From: Vibrio comitans
Lineage (GTDB): Bacteria; Pseudomonadota; Gammaproteobacteria; Enterobacterales; Vibrionaceae
DNA: 64,000 bases
NCBI GenBank assembly: GCA_024346835.1
Contig: AP024866.1
Span: 558,001-622,000 of the forward strand
Reading direction: 5' to 3'
Shown: one piece after another, positions 1 through 8,725 of the stretch
How positions within the stretch are numbered: the first letter of the stretch is position 1
Layout of the letters: each line of letters starts with the position of its first letter
Made by a program: the position numbers and the translations under genes
The notes under the pieces: model-generated
Databases searched by the model: none
What the model saw: only the letters and a program-made list of their open reading frames with translations
Told to the model about the DNA's origin: nothing

Positions 1-404
1 AGGAAGTCGTTCGCAAATGCGATTGGCATATCAGCTACACCAGCGATATCGTAGTATGGAGACCACTGTGTACCCGCTACAGCGCGACCGAAGTCTTCGT
101 GAGTTACACCGATGTAACCAAGACGAGTAGTGAACGTGTTGTCACCGCCTTCTAGCATGTTCATTGCCCACTCACCACGAGCATCAGCAGTGAAGCCGTG
201 ACCTAGATCTTGAGTTGCAGTGAAGTTAATACGTGGAGAAACTGCTTCTACTGATGCATCGTTCTCTTCAGAACCTTGGATAGCCGCAGTTACGTGACCA
301 CCGATAGAGAAAGTAGAGCCGTCGTTGTTGTATAGTTCAACAGCAGATGCCTGAGTACCAAATGCAGCAGCTGCTACTGCAAGAGCAATAATCTTTTTGT
401 TCAT
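1..404 (-). CDS. OmpU-like outer-membrane porin (N-terminal part)
   Basis: This is a minus-strand reading frame open to the left window edge, starting at an ATG complement at 402-404, so only about 134 N-terminal residues are present. It opens with a classic Sec signal peptide (MNKKIIALAV..., cleavage expected after an A-S-A near residue 21). The mature start, VELYNNDGSTFSIGGH, is followed by alternating strand-like segments ending in the motif region GTQWSPYYDIAG. This is the pattern of Gram-negative trimeric general porins of the OmpU/OmpC type, which form the diffusion channel of the outer membrane. Adjacency to greA is also, from memory, how ompU sits in vibrios. The exact orthologue cannot be fixed without the rest of the barrel. 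Confidence 0.85.
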   Translation of the reverse strand, partial: MNKKIIALAVAAAAFGTQASAVELYNNDGSTFSIGGHVTAAIQGSEENDASVEAVSPRINFTATQDLGHGFTADARGEWAMNMLEGGDNTFTTRLGYIGVTHEDFGRAVAGTQWSPYYDIAGVADMPIAFANDF

Positions 405-747
405 TTCCAAGTCCTAGAATGTTTTTGTCCGATAAAAGCGGGTTTACATAAAACCCAAACTCCCTTGAATCTAATCTTGGTTAAGCATCACACTAAGTTA
501 TTGTAATCTGCGATGTTTTTGCCTTAACAAGATTTGTTCTCGATTAGGATTCTGACTTAGATGAAGAGCTGAATGATAGTAAAATGATGTAAATGAGGGG
601 AACTTTTTGTGTCAAATTGCTGTCACTAAGTTGCAGTGCTATTAAAAACAGTAACTTACCGTGCGTGTGCAATTGGTATGACATCTTGAGTATTTATGAA
701 ATTTTAGATTTATGTTATTGATTTAGTTTGTTTTTTGTACGTCATGT
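405..747. other. Intergenic leader/promoter region between porin and greA
   Basis: This AT-rich non-coding stretch separates the divergently transcribed porin and greA units. It holds the porin 5' leader, which includes a small inverted repeat (GGGTTT at 440-445, AAACCC at 451-456) about 35 nt before the porin start that could form a hairpin in the porin mRNA. I see no convincing ORF here, and I cannot place the porin promoter with confidence. Confidence 0.5.
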
Positions 748-763
748 TGTGATTTGCATCACG
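748..763. promoter_or_regulatory. CRP-like binding site
   Basis: The 16-bp site reads TGTGA-TTTGCA-TCACG. It matches nine of the ten specific positions of the CRP/cAMP consensus (TGTGA-N6-TCACA). It lies about 80 bp before the greA leader terminator and about 345 bp from the porin start, so the greA leader is the closer target, though control of the porin is possible. Assignment rests on sequence match alone. Confidence 0.6.
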
Positions 764-846
764 CTTTATCGAGGTACATCTGCTTCGAATTTAGATGAAA
801 AAAAGCAGATTTTTCGGTACAATTGCCCTATCACTATCAGTTAGTT

Positions 847-878
847 ACCTATTGAGCCTTCGCTTGATAGGTTTTTTG
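847..878 (+). terminator. Intrinsic terminator in the greA leader (GraL-like attenuator)
   Basis: Stem 847-857 pairs with 862-872 (11 pairs including two G-U) around the loop CTTC, followed by T872-877. It ends 35 nt before the greA ATG and points the same way as greA, so transcripts from the greA promoter would stop here unless they read through. E. coli greA has a comparable leader terminator that releases the short GraL RNAs. A TACAAT at 818-823 is a possible -10 element, which would give a leader RNA of about 50 nt. Confidence 0.75.
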
Positions 879-912
879 TTGCCCTATATTTACTGGGCAA
901 ATGAGGTTAAAT

Positions 913-1386
913 ATGGAAAAAGTACCAATGACTGTTCGTGGCGAACAGCAACTAAAAACAGAATTAGAAAGATTGCTTAAACTGCGTCCACTGATCTCTA
1001 CCGCTATTGCTGAAGCTCGTGAACTAGGCGACCTTAAAGAGAATGCTGAATATCATGCGGCTCGTGAGGAGCAAGGTATCTGTGAAGCTCAGATTCGCGA
1101 TATCGAATACAAGCTATCTGTCGCTCAAGTTATTGACGTCACTAAAATGGATAACACGGGTAAGGTTATCTTTGGTACAACAGTGACTCTGATTGATGTC
1201 GATACAGAAGAAGAGTTCAAGTATCAGATCGTAGGTGAAGATGAAGCGGAAATTAAGTTAGGCCGTATTTCTGTTAGCTCACCTATCGCACGTGGCCTTA
1301 TTGGTAAAATGGAAGGCGACGAAGTGACGATCACCACTCCAGGTGGCGTAAAAGATTACGAAATCGATCAGGTAGAATACATCTAA
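913..1386 (+). CDS. greA: Transcription elongation factor GreA
   Basis: The protein has 157 residues, the usual GreA length. The N-terminal half (to about residue 75) is the charged coiled-coil hairpin that enters the RNA polymerase secondary channel, with the acidic tip segment [17 protein letters not shown]. The C-terminal half is the FKBP-like domain ending [17 protein letters not shown]. GreA stimulates cleavage of backtracked transcripts. The start at 913 is chosen over the in-frame ATG at 901 because a GAGGT Shine-Dalgarno at 903-907 is correctly spaced for it and the homologues begin [10 protein letters not shown]. It is likely controlled by the terminator in its own leader (847-878). 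Confidence 0.97.
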   Translation: MEKVPMTVRGEQQLKTELERLLKLRPLISTAIAEARELGDLKENAEYHAAREEQGICEAQIRDIEYKLSVAQVIDVTKMDNTGKVIFGTTVTLIDVDTEEEFKYQIVGEDEAEIKLGRISVSSPIARGLIGKMEGDEVTITTPGGVKDYEIDQVEYI

Positions 1387-1408
1387 TCGACGATTGGATC
1401 GTGATATC

Positions 1409-1435
1409 AAAAAGGCTGCATCAGCAGCCTTTTTT
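1409..1435. terminator. Bidirectional intrinsic terminator greA/yhbY
   Basis: GGCTGC (1414-1419) and GCAGCC (1424-1429) form a stem around ATCA, flanked by five A on the left and T1430-1435 on the right. The symmetry lets it end the convergent greA and yhbY transcripts. Confidence 0.85.
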
Positions 1436-1461
1436 AGTGAGAACGATTAATCGACGATGAC

Positions 1462-1758
1462 CTATTTACGAGGTATTTCGATTTTGCGTTGCTCTGATTG
1501 GCGGTACATAACCAGTGTTTTACCAATAGTTTGTACTTTCTCTGCGCCAGTTTCACGAATGATAGCATCAATGATAAGGACTTTAGTTTCGCGATCTTCC
1601 GATGCAACCTTAACTTTGATCAACTCGTGATGGTCCAGTGCAATTTCAATCTCCGCTAGAACAGCCTCAGTAAGTCCATTTGCGCCCATCAACACAACCG
1701 GTTTTAGGTCGTGTGCTAAGCCTTTAAGATGCTGCTTTTGTTTGGTGCTTAAGTTCAT
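1462..1758 (-). CDS. yhbY: YhbY-family ribosome-associated RNA-binding protein
   Basis: The protein has 98 residues and is a single CRM/YhbY domain. It begins MNLSTKQKQHLKGLAH, with the conserved LKPVVLMGANGLT segment (GxNG-type RNA-binding loop, residues about 19-31) and ends in the basic strand YRQSEQRKIEIPRK. YhbY associates with the large ribosomal subunit precursor and is thought to act in its assembly. It is transcribed divergently from rlmE, the standard enterobacterial and vibrio arrangement, and shares a bidirectional terminator with greA. Confidence 0.93.
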   Translation of the reverse strand: MNLSTKQKQHLKGLAHDLKPVVLMGANGLTEAVLAEIEIALDHHELIKVKVASEDRETKVLIIDAIIRETGAEKVQTIGKTLVMYRQSEQRKIEIPRK

Positions 1759-1801
1759 ATCGCGGCCAATTTCTTTTATGTAAGGGTTGAAAAATCCTAT
1801 T

Positions 1802-1831
1802 TTAACGTCATATAGGTCTCAAGACTATACT
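1802..1831 (+). promoter_or_regulatory. Candidate sigma-70 promoter for rlmE-ftsH
   Basis: TTAACG (1802-1807), an 18-bp spacer and TATACT (1826-1831) lie about 60 bp before the rlmE ATG, in the 130-bp gap shared with divergent yhbY. The -10 is good and the -35 is weak. I looked for a heat-shock (sigma-32) pattern, expected from E. coli, and did not see a clear one. Confidence 0.35.
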
Positions 1832-1889
1832 TTATCCATGAAACGGGAATATTAGGCGATTTGCCTACTCAAAACACATTGGAAATTGA

Positions 1890-2519
1890 ATGAGTAAACA
1901 AAAGCATTCGGCCAGTTCGGGTCGATGGTTGAAAGAACATTTTGATGATAAATACGCTAACGAAGCCAGAAAAAAAGGCTACCGTTCACGTGCTTATTTC
2001 AAAATGGAAGAAATACACACCAAAGATAAGCTCTTTTCTGCTGGAATGACCGTAGTAGATTTAGGGGCGGCTCCTGGTGGTTGGTCGCAATACGCGGCAA
2101 AAATAGTTGGTGATAATGGACAAATAATTGCATGTGATTTGTTGCCAATGGACCCTATTGCTGGTGTAAGCTTTCTACAAGGTGATTTCCGTGAAGAGAG
2201 CGTGCTAGAAGCGCTATTGGATCGCATTCAACCGAGCATGGTGGATGTCGTAATGTCTGACATGGCTCCCAATATTGCAGGTAATAACTCGGTAGATCAG
2301 CCAAGGGCTATGTATTTGGTCGAATTAGCCCTTGATATGTGTCGACAAGTTCTAGCTACAAATGGTAGCTTTGTTGTTAAGGTATTTCAGGGCGAAGGTT
2401 TTGATCAATTCGTCAAAGATGTACGTGAAATGTTTAAGACTGTTAAAGTTCGAAAACCCGATTCTTCCCGAGCTCGTTCTCGTGAAGTCTTCATTGTAGC
2501 AACAGGTTACAAAGGCTAA
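1890..2519 (+). CDS. rlmE: 23S rRNA (uridine-2'-O)-methyltransferase RlmE (FtsJ/RrmJ)
   Basis: The protein has 209 residues, the family length. It methylates the 2'-O of U2552 in the A loop of 23S rRNA, using SAM, at a late stage of 50S assembly. The SAM motif [15 protein letters not shown] lies near residues 55-69. The acidic partner motif SDMAPN is at about 124-129, and the catalytic lysine lies in [11 protein letters not shown] near residue 165. The basic N-terminus ([20 protein letters not shown]) is typical. It sits just upstream of ftsH in the same orientation with a 98-bp gap, so cotranscription is likely, as in E. coli. Confidence 0.96.
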   Translation: MSKQKHSASSGRWLKEHFDDKYANEARKKGYRSRAYFKMEEIHTKDKLFSAGMTVVDLGAAPGGWSQYAAKIVGDNGQIIACDLLPMDPIAGVSFLQGDFREESVLEALLDRIQPSMVDVVMSDMAPNIAGNNSVDQPRAMYLVELALDMCRQVLATNGSFVVKVFQGEGFDQFVKDVREMFKTVKVRKPDSSRARSREVFIVATGYKG

Positions 2520-2617
2520 CCGCTCAACAAGCTTGAGAAAGCTTTACATTCTGGCTACAGCATCCAAACTGTAGTAATCTACTTTTAATTACAATTAGTT
2601 ATCGAGAGGCTTACACC

Positions 2618-4549
2618 TTGAGTGACATGGCAAAAAATCTAATTCTGTGGCTAGTGATAGCTGTAGTGCTAATGTCCGTTTTCCAGAGCTTTGGCCCAGG
2701 AGACAGTAACGGAAAATCAGTGGATTACACCACTTTTATACAGGAAGTTGGCCAAGGCCAGATTCGCGAAGCTAAGATCAACGATAAAGAAATCGTTTTT
2801 TATCGCAGCGATAACTCACGTAATGTGACTTATATGCCTGTGTACGACACTAAGCTTCTTGATGACTTGATCAATCAAAACGTGAAGGTGACAGGTACCC
2901 CACCAGAAGAGCAAAGCCTTCTTGGTACTATCTTCATCTCATGGTTCCCAATGATTCTACTGATTGGTGTGTGGATTTTCTTCATGCGTCAAATGCAAGG
3001 CGGTGGTGGCAAAGGCGCCATGTCTTTCGGTAAATCAAAAGCTCGTATGATGAGCGAAGAACAAATCAAAACACTATTCTCTGACGTTGCTGGTTGTGAT
3101 GAAGCAAAAGAAGACGTTAAAGAGCTAGTGGATTACTTGCGTGACCCAAGCCGATTCCAGAAATTGGGTGGTAAGATCCCAACAGGTGTCTTGCTAGTCG
3201 GTCCTCCAGGTACGGGTAAAACCCTACTTGCGAAGGCGATTGCTGGTGAAGCTAAAGTACCGTTCTTTACTATCTCAGGTTCTGACTTTGTAGAAATGTT
3301 CGTAGGTGTGGGTGCATCTCGTGTGCGCGACATGTTCGAGCAAGCGAAGAAAGCAGCGCCTTGTATCATCTTCATCGATGAAATCGATGCTGTAGGTCGT
3401 CAGCGTGGCGCAGGTGTTGGTGGTGGTCACGATGAGCGTGAGCAAACATTGAACCAGATGCTGGTTGAGATGGATGGTTTTGAGGGTAACGAAGGTATTA
3501 TTGTTATCGCTGCAACTAACCGTCCAGACGTATTGGACCCTGCACTACTTCGTCCTGGTCGTTTTGACCGTCAGGTAGTCGTTGGTCTTCCAGATGTACG
3601 TGGCCGTGAGCAGATTCTGAAAGTACACATGCGCAAGGTACCTCTTTCTAGCGATGTAGAGCCTTCTTTGATTGCTCGTGGTACTCCAGGTTTCTCCGGT
3701 GCTGACCTTGCGAACCTTGTTAACGAAGCGGCTCTATTCGCAGCTCGTGGTAATAAGCGCAACGTGTCTATGGTTGAGTTTGAGCAGGCGAAAGACAAGA
3801 TCATGATGGGTGCAGAGCGCCGCTCTATGGTAATGACGGATGACATTAAAGAGTCAACGGCATACCACGAAGCAGGCCACGCAATCATTGGTCGCTTGGT
3901 TCCTGAGCACGATCCTGTGTATAAGGTATCTATTATCCCACGTGGCCGTGCGCTAGGTGTGACTATGTACCTTCCAGAACAAGATCGCGTAAGTATGAAC
4001 CGTCGTCACCTTGAGTCGATGATCTCAAGCCTTTACGGTGGTCGTCTAGCTGAAGAACTTATCTACGGTAAAGAGCGCGTATCTACTGGTGCATCAAACG
4101 ATATCGAACGTGCGACTGATATCGCTCGTAAGATGGTGACTCAGTGGGGCTTCTCTGAGAAGCTTGGTCCTCTTCTTTATGCTGAAGAAGAAGGCGAAGT
4201 ATTCCTAGGCCGTAGCGTAACTCAGACTAAACACATGTCTGATGATACTGCTAAGTTGATTGATGATGAGATTCGTCAAATCATCGACCGTAACTACGCT
4301 CGAGCTCGTCAGATTCTTGAAGAGAACATGGATATCATGCACTCGATGAAAGATGCTCTGATGAAGTACGAAACCATTGATGCGGGTCAGATTGATGACC
4401 TAATGGAACGTCGTAGCGATATTCGCGAGCCAGCCGGTTGGGGAGACCAGCCAAGCAAACCTGTCGAAGAGCCTAAGGCTGAAGCGCAAGCTGAGCCAGA
4501 AAAGGCAGAAGAAACAAAGACAGAGTCTGCTGAAAAAGACTCAGAATAA
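2618..4549 (+). CDS. ftsH: ATP-dependent zinc metalloprotease FtsH
   Basis: The protein has 643 residues. FtsH is the inner-membrane AAA+ protease that degrades unassembled membrane proteins and short-lived regulators. Two N-terminal membrane segments (about 8-24 and 103-122) flank a periplasmic domain. The Walker A motif GPPGTGKT is at about 195-202, followed by Walker B IIFIDEID and the second-region-of-homology arginines (RPGRFDR). The zinc motif HEAGH is at 417-421. The C-terminal tail is long, acidic and low in complexity ([19 protein letters not shown]). The start is a TTG at 2618: a GAGAGG at 2604-2609 is 8 nt away, whereas the in-frame ATG at 2627 lies too far from it. Confidence 0.97.
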   Translation: MSDMAKNLILWLVIAVVLMSVFQSFGPGDSNGKSVDYTTFIQEVGQGQIREAKINDKEIVFYRSDNSRNVTYMPVYDTKLLDDLINQNVKVTGTPPEEQSLLGTIFISWFPMILLIGVWIFFMRQMQGGGGKGAMSFGKSKARMMSEEQIKTLFSDVAGCDEAKEDVKELVDYLRDPSRFQKLGGKIPTGVLLVGPPGTGKTLLAKAIAGEAKVPFFTISGSDFVEMFVGVGASRVRDMFEQAKKAAPCIIFIDEIDAVGRQRGAGVGGGHDEREQTLNQMLVEMDGFEGNEGIIVIAATNRPDVLDPALLRPGRFDRQVVVGLPDVRGREQILKVHMRKVPLSSDVEPSLIARGTPGFSGADLANLVNEAALFAARGNKRNVSMVEFEQAKDKIMMGAERRSMVMTDDIKESTAYHEAGHAIIGRLVPEHDPVYKVSIIPRGRALGVTMYLPEQDRVSMNRRHLESMISSLYGGRLAEELIYGKERVSTGASNDIERATDIARKMVTQWGFSEKLGPLLYAEEEGEVFLGRSVTQTKHMSDDTAKLIDDEIRQIIDRNYARARQILEENMDIMHSMKDALMKYETIDAGQIDDLMERRSDIREPAGWGDQPSKPVEEPKAEAQAEPEKAEETKTESAEKDSE

Positions 4550-4562
4550 TAGCTAAATAAGC

Positions 4563-4588
4563 AAACCCCGAGAGCTCTCGGGGTTTTT
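4563..4588 (+). terminator. Intrinsic terminator after ftsH
   Basis: A perfect 24-bp palindrome (AAACCCCGAGAG then CTCTCGGGGTTT, 4563-4586) runs into T4584-4588, 14 nt after the ftsH stop. The left A-run makes it potentially two-way. Confidence 0.88.
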
Positions 4589-4643
4589 CTGTTTCTACCC
4601 TTCTCAAACTTTCGCTTTAACCTTTTTGAAACTCGTTAATGTT

Positions 4644-5474
4644 ATGATCTTAAACAGTGGAAAAAAACAGCTCGACCTATTTGAGCCGCAGATCATGGGC
4701 ATACTCAATGTCACCCCTGATTCATTCTCTGATGGTGGCCAATACAATCGAATTGAAGATGCATTAGCTCAATCGCGCAAAATGATTGCAGCCGGAGCTA
4801 CCATTATTGATATCGGTGGTGAGTCTACAAGGCCGGGTGCCCCCGAAGTAGAATTGCAGCAAGAGCTAGAGCGCGTTATTCCTGTAATTGAAGCGCTTCG
4901 CGCTGAGTCTGATGTATGGATATCCATTGATACCAGCAAAGCTGAGGTGATGCGTCAAGCAACACAGGCTGGAGCTGACTTAATCAATGACGTTCGAGCA
5001 TTGCAAGAGCCTGGTGCATTGCAAGTCGCTGCGGACTCTGGTGTGCCTATCTGCCTTATGCACATGCAAGGGCAGCCAAGAACGATGCAAGCTAATCCTC
5101 ATTATGATGATCTCATCTCAGAGGTGGAGCAGTTCTTGGCAGAACGAATCAAGGCGTGCGAGGCTGTGGGAATAAGCAAGGATAAGTTGATACTGGATCC
5201 CGGCTTTGGATTTGGTAAAACCCTTGAACATAACTACCATCTATTGCAACACTTGGAACAATTTCATCGCTTTGAATTGCCGCTACTAGCCGGCATGTCT
5301 CGAAAATCGATGGTGTTCAAGTTGCTAGATAAAGCACCCGCGGACTGCGTTTCCGCTAGTGTTGCCTGTGCGGTTGTGGCTGCTCAAAAAGGCGCACAAA
5401 TAATCCGAGTTCACGACGTGGCAGAAACGGTAGATGCCGTGCGCGTGGTGAGTTTTATGGAATCATTAAAATAA
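4644..5474 (+). CDS. folP: Dihydropteroate synthase
   Basis: The protein has 276 residues and is a TIM-barrel enzyme joining p-aminobenzoate to 6-hydroxymethyl-dihydropterin diphosphate to make dihydropteroate (folate synthesis; the target of sulfonamides). Diagnostic signatures are IMGILNVTPDSFSDGG near the N-terminus, GGESTRPGAP, LINDVRAL, DPGFGFGKT and AGMSRKS, ending with the IIRVHDV strand. The frame stays open upstream to a TTG at 4626, but ATG 4644 matches the usual start of family members. No strong Shine-Dalgarno supports either start. It is followed 16 nt later by glmM, a conserved pair. Confidence 0.95.
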   Translation: MILNSGKKQLDLFEPQIMGILNVTPDSFSDGGQYNRIEDALAQSRKMIAAGATIIDIGGESTRPGAPEVELQQELERVIPVIEALRAESDVWISIDTSKAEVMRQATQAGADLINDVRALQEPGALQVAADSGVPICLMHMQGQPRTMQANPHYDDLISEVEQFLAERIKACEAVGISKDKLILDPGFGFGKTLEHNYHLLQHLEQFHRFELPLLAGMSRKSMVFKLLDKAPADCVSASVACAVVAAQKGAQIIRVHDVAETVDAVRVVSFMESLK

Positions 5475-5490
5475 TAACTAGGAATTACAA

Positions 5491-6828
5491 ATGTCTAAAC
5501 GACGTTATTTTGGTACCGACGGTATCCGAGGAAAAGTAGGCCAATATCCAATCACTCCTGACTTTGTACTAAAGCTAGGCTGGGCTGCGGGCCGTGTTTT
5601 GGCTAAACAAGGCACCAAGAAAGTCATTATTGGTAAAGATACTCGTATCTCTGGGTACATGCTTGAGTCTGCGCTAGAAGCAGGTCTTGCTGCTGCTGGT
5701 CTAAAGGCGACCTTTACTGGTCCAATGCCAACGCCTGCAGTTGCTTATTTAACGCAAACATTCCGCGCAGAAGCGGGTATTGTTATCTCAGCATCTCATA
5801 ACCCTTATTACGATAACGGCATCAAATTCTTCTCATCTGAAGGCACAAAACTACCAGATGACATTGAGCTTGCTATTGAAGCTGAGCTAGACAAAGACAT
5901 TGAATGTGTTGAATCAGCACTGCTGGGTAAAGCTTCTCGCATGAACGATGCTGCCGGTCGTTATATTGAATTTTGTAAAAGCACCTTCCCAAGTAATGCA
6001 AATCTAAGCTCACTGAAGATTGTGGTGGATTGTGCTCATGGTGCAACCTATCACATCGCTCCAAATGTATTCAAGGAGCTAGGCGCCGAATTAGTGCTTA
6101 TGGGTTGTGAACCAGACGGTCTAAACATTAATGCTGAAGTGGGTGCAACGGATGTTCGCGCACTGCAAGCTAAGGTCGTTGAAGAGAAAGCTGACCTAGG
6201 TCTTGGCTTTGATGGTGATGGTGATCGCATCATCATGGTTGACCATAAAGGCAACAAAGTTGATGGCGACCAAATCGCTTACATCATTGCGCGTGACGCA
6301 CTGCGCCGTGGCGAGTTAAAAGGTGGTGTTGTCGGCACATTGATGACCAACCTAGGTATGGAAAATGGCCTTAAGCAATTGGGTATTCCATTCTCACGTG
6401 CTGCAGTAGGCGATCGCTATGTGATGGAGCAGCTGAAAGAAAAAGGCTGGAGCATTGGCGCTGAAAACTCAGGTCACGTTATCTTGCTAGATAAAGTAAC
6501 TACCGGTGATGCGATTGTCGCAGCTTTGCAAGTTCTATCATCGATTGTTGACAGCGGCATGAGCCTGTTTGACCTTTCTCAAGGAATGACTTTATACCCG
6601 CAAGAGTTGATTAACGTTCGCTTCTCAGGTGAAACTGATCCAATGCAACTGGATGTTGTTCAAGAATCTGTTGTTCAGGCAGAACAAGAATTGGGTGATA
6701 AAGGACGTGTCCTTCTGCGCAAGTCAGGCACAGAGCCTTTGATTCGTGTAATGGTAGAAGGTGAAGATGGGGAGCTAGTGCTTAAACTTGCTAACCGCAT
6801 CGCAGATACTGTTCGTGAACACTGCTAA
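5491..6828 (+). CDS. glmM: Phosphoglucosamine mutase
   Basis: The protein has 445 residues and converts glucosamine-6-P to glucosamine-1-P on the way to UDP-GlcNAc for peptidoglycan and LPS. The active serine lies in the loop [12 protein letters not shown] (Ser102). The metal-binding loop is GFDGDGDRI (about 238-246), the sugar-binding loop is GAENSGH, and the phosphate-binding loop is [15 protein letters not shown] near the C-terminus. It starts [12 protein letters not shown], as the family does. Likely cotranscribed with folP. The usual downstream neighbour secG is absent here; see findings. Confidence 0.97.
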   Translation: MSKRRYFGTDGIRGKVGQYPITPDFVLKLGWAAGRVLAKQGTKKVIIGKDTRISGYMLESALEAGLAAAGLKATFTGPMPTPAVAYLTQTFRAEAGIVISASHNPYYDNGIKFFSSEGTKLPDDIELAIEAELDKDIECVESALLGKASRMNDAAGRYIEFCKSTFPSNANLSSLKIVVDCAHGATYHIAPNVFKELGAELVLMGCEPDGLNINAEVGATDVRALQAKVVEEKADLGLGFDGDGDRIIMVDHKGNKVDGDQIAYIIARDALRRGELKGGVVGTLMTNLGMENGLKQLGIPFSRAAVGDRYVMEQLKEKGWSIGAENSGHVILLDKVTTGDAIVAALQVLSSIVDSGMSLFDLSQGMTLYPQELINVRFSGETDPMQLDVVQESVVQAEQELGDKGRVLLRKSGTEPLIRVMVEGEDGELVLKLANRIADTVREHC

Positions 6829-6862
6829 GCGATAATTGTTCAAACAGTTAAACGCTAGATAC

Positions 6863-6895
6863 AAAAACGGCCATCAAATGATGGCCGTTTTTTTT
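6863..6895 (+). terminator. Intrinsic terminator glmM/suhB
   Basis: ACGGCCATC (6867-6875) pairs with GATGGCCGT (6880-6888) around AAAT. Eight T (6888-6895) follow on the plus strand and an A-run lies on the left, so it can end both convergent genes. Confidence 0.9.
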
Positions 6896-6921
6896 ATACT
6901 ATTTTTTCCAAAGGGCTGAGA

Positions 6922-7725
6922 TTACTTCAGCATACCTTCGTTTGCATTCTCACGTACGTGGCGAAGAATGTTCTTAACACCGCGAGCGCTTGAACCTACA
7001 AGGTTACCAGACTTGATGTAGTCAGTGCCGCCAGCAAAGTCAGTTAGGATTGCGCCAGCTTCGCGTGCGATAAGCTCACCTGCAGCGATATCCCAAGGCT
7101 TAAGACCTAGCTCGAAGTAACCGTCAACACGGTTAGCAGCAAGGTAACATAGATCAAGAGCAGGAGAACCCGTGCTACGGAAGTCAGCAACGTCTACAAA
7201 TAGAGAGCTCATGATTTTGAAGTAAGATTCAGAGTGTTGCTTTTGCTTAGTTGGGAAACTAGTCGCAAGAACAGTACCTTGAAGGTCTTTTAGCTGCTTA
7301 ACACGGATGCGAGCGTTGTTTAGCTGTGCGCCAGAACCACGTTGTGCAGTGAAAAGCTCGTTAAGCATCGGGTCATAAACACAAGCAACTTCTGTTTTGC
7401 CGTTGATACGAACAGCGATAGATACAGAGAAGTGTGGGATACCTTTAACGAAGTTATTGGTGCCATCCAGTGGGTCTATGATCCATTGAACTGCGTCATC
7501 TTTACCTACTGTTAAACCAGACTCTTCAGCAACGATGCTGTGGTCAGGGTAAGAAGATTTGATTGTATCGATAATCACATGTTCTGCGTCTTTGTTGATA
7601 TTAGTAACAAAGTCATTGTCGCCTTTCAGCGAGATTTCAATCTTGTCAGCAGTTTCTAGAGATTTAGCAATATGATTGCCTGCTTTTCGCGCAGCGCGAA
7701 TAGCGATATTTAGCATAGGATGCAT
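6922..7725 (-). CDS. suhB: Inositol-1-monophosphatase SuhB
   Basis: The protein has 267 residues and is a magnesium-dependent inositol-phosphate phosphatase. In E. coli it also joins the rRNA transcription antitermination complex. Metal-site motifs of the IMPase family are visible: VAEESG, WIIDPLDGTNNFVKGIPHFSVSIAV and, near the C-terminus, PWDIAAGELIAREAGA. The start MHPMLNIAIRAARKAGN matches the E. coli protein, so ATG 7725 is preferred over an upstream in-frame TTG (7737). A TATAAT immediately precedes the start. Confidence 0.95.
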   Translation of the reverse strand: MHPMLNIAIRAARKAGNHIAKSLETADKIEISLKGDNDFVTNINKDAEHVIIDTIKSSYPDHSIVAEESGLTVGKDDAVQWIIDPLDGTNNFVKGIPHFSVSIAVRINGKTEVACVYDPMLNELFTAQRGSGAQLNNARIRVKQLKDLQGTVLATSFPTKQKQHSESYFKIMSSLFVDVADFRSTGSPALDLCYLAANRVDGYFELGLKPWDIAAGELIAREAGAILTDFAGGTDYIKSGNLVGSSARGVKNILRHVRENANEGMLK

Positions 7726-7727
7726 AA

Positions 7728-7733
7728 TTATAC
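7728..7733 (-). promoter_or_regulatory. suhB: TATAAT directly before the suhB start
   Basis: On the minus strand a perfect -10 hexamer ends 2 nt before the suhB ATG. If used, transcription would begin at or just inside the start codon, giving a leaderless or truncated message. The -35 at the right distance (TCCGTT) is poor, so this may be chance. Confidence 0.3.
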
Positions 7734-7882
7734 CCAACGGATGTTAAAGAACGGAAAGCGGGGCGGAGTATAAGCAAGATTGTGGCAAAAGGGAAGTGGT
7801 TATTTTTTGCGCTAGTGTTTTTTTTATTCCGCTATAGGGATGTGTTAGTATGCGTCGGTTGTGAAATATAGAGGTAGGCTTG

Positions 7883-8611
7883 ATGTTACAGAACGTCAAA
7901 GTGGTATTGGTGGGAACGTCTCACCCAGGGAATATTGGTTCAGCTGCACGAGCAATGAAGGTGATGGGGCTGACGCAGTTAGTCTTGGTTGATCCCCAAT
8001 GTGAAGTCGACGAACAAACCATGGCATTGGCAGCAGGTGCTGACGATGTGGTGAATAATGCACAGACATTTTCGACCATGGAAGAAGCGGTGGCCGATTG
8101 TGCCCTTGTTGTTGGATCGAGCGCACGCTCGCGCACCCTAAATTGGCCAATGCTAGAGCCACGCGAATGTGGTGTTAAGTTTGTCCAAGAAGGTAGCCAT
8201 ACCCCGGTAGCACTTGTATTTGGTCGTGAACGTACCGGCCTCACCAATGATGAACTGCAACTTTGTCAGTATCACGTTGCTATACCGGCTAACCCTGAAT
8301 ACAGCTCACTGAATCTAGCGATGGCGGTACAAACCCTTTGCTACGAGGTGAGAATGGCATTTCTTGAAAGCGATCAGGCTCAGTACCCAGAAAGCGAACC
8401 CGTCGTCTATTCTCGTCATAACGAATTAGAAATGTTTTATCAACACCTTGAAAACGTGCTTCTTGATACCCAGTTTATTGAGAAGGACAAGCCAAATCAG
8501 GTGATGAACAAACTGAGAAGACTATTCAGTCGCGCTCGCCCTGAAGCTCAAGAGATCAACATCTTACGCGGTATCCTTACGGCGATACAAAAGAAAGATT
8601 CGCACAAATAA
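7883..8611 (+). CDS. trmJ: tRNA (cytidine/uridine-2'-O-)-methyltransferase TrmJ
   Basis: The protein has 242 residues and is a SPOUT-class (TrmH-like) SAM enzyme that methylates the ribose of nucleotide 32 in several tRNAs. The N-terminal signature [25 protein letters not shown], the central [17 protein letters not shown] and the knot segment [14 protein letters not shown] are all present, followed by an alpha-helical C-terminal extension. ATG 7883 is chosen over the overlapping TTG at 7880; GAGG at 7871-7874 is 8 nt upstream. It precedes iscR, as in E. coli and vibrios. Confidence 0.94.
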   Translation: MLQNVKVVLVGTSHPGNIGSAARAMKVMGLTQLVLVDPQCEVDEQTMALAAGADDVVNNAQTFSTMEEAVADCALVVGSSARSRTLNWPMLEPRECGVKFVQEGSHTPVALVFGRERTGLTNDELQLCQYHVAIPANPEYSSLNLAMAVQTLCYEVRMAFLESDQAQYPESEPVVYSRHNELEMFYQHLENVLLDTQFIEKDKPNQVMNKLRRLFSRARPEAQEINILRGILTAIQKKDSHK

Positions 8612-8635
8612 TAGCCATATTTCGTATAAGGTTAA

Positions 8636-8685
8636 ATACTTGAGTAAATTGGTCAAATAAATACTTGACCGTTTTTGTCGGGTAT
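8636..8685 (+). promoter_or_regulatory. iscR: Two tandem IscR type-1 binding boxes
   Basis: Two directly abutting 25-bp elements (8636-8660 and 8661-8685) each start ATACTTGA and follow the type-1 pattern of ATAnnnGACT ... AGTCnnnTAT. By eye the downstream copy matches about 23 and the upstream copy about 21 of 25 consensus positions. In E. coli two such sites let [2Fe-2S]-IscR repress its own operon. They lie 41 bp before the iscR ATG and overlap the expected promoter region. Confidence 0.85.
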
Positions 8686-8725
8686 GGGAGACTTTCCGCA
8701 ACGAAGTAATTGGAAAGAGTGTGAT

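Noticed and set aside
795..980. 61-codon plus-strand frame ahead of greA
   Set aside because: It runs through the leader terminator and overlaps greA in another frame, and its sequence is not protein-like. The region is better explained as a regulatory leader.
3133..3375. Antisense frame inside ftsH and the many similar frames opposite strong genes
   Set aside because: They are shadows of the codon pattern of well-supported genes, with no start signals or family similarity.
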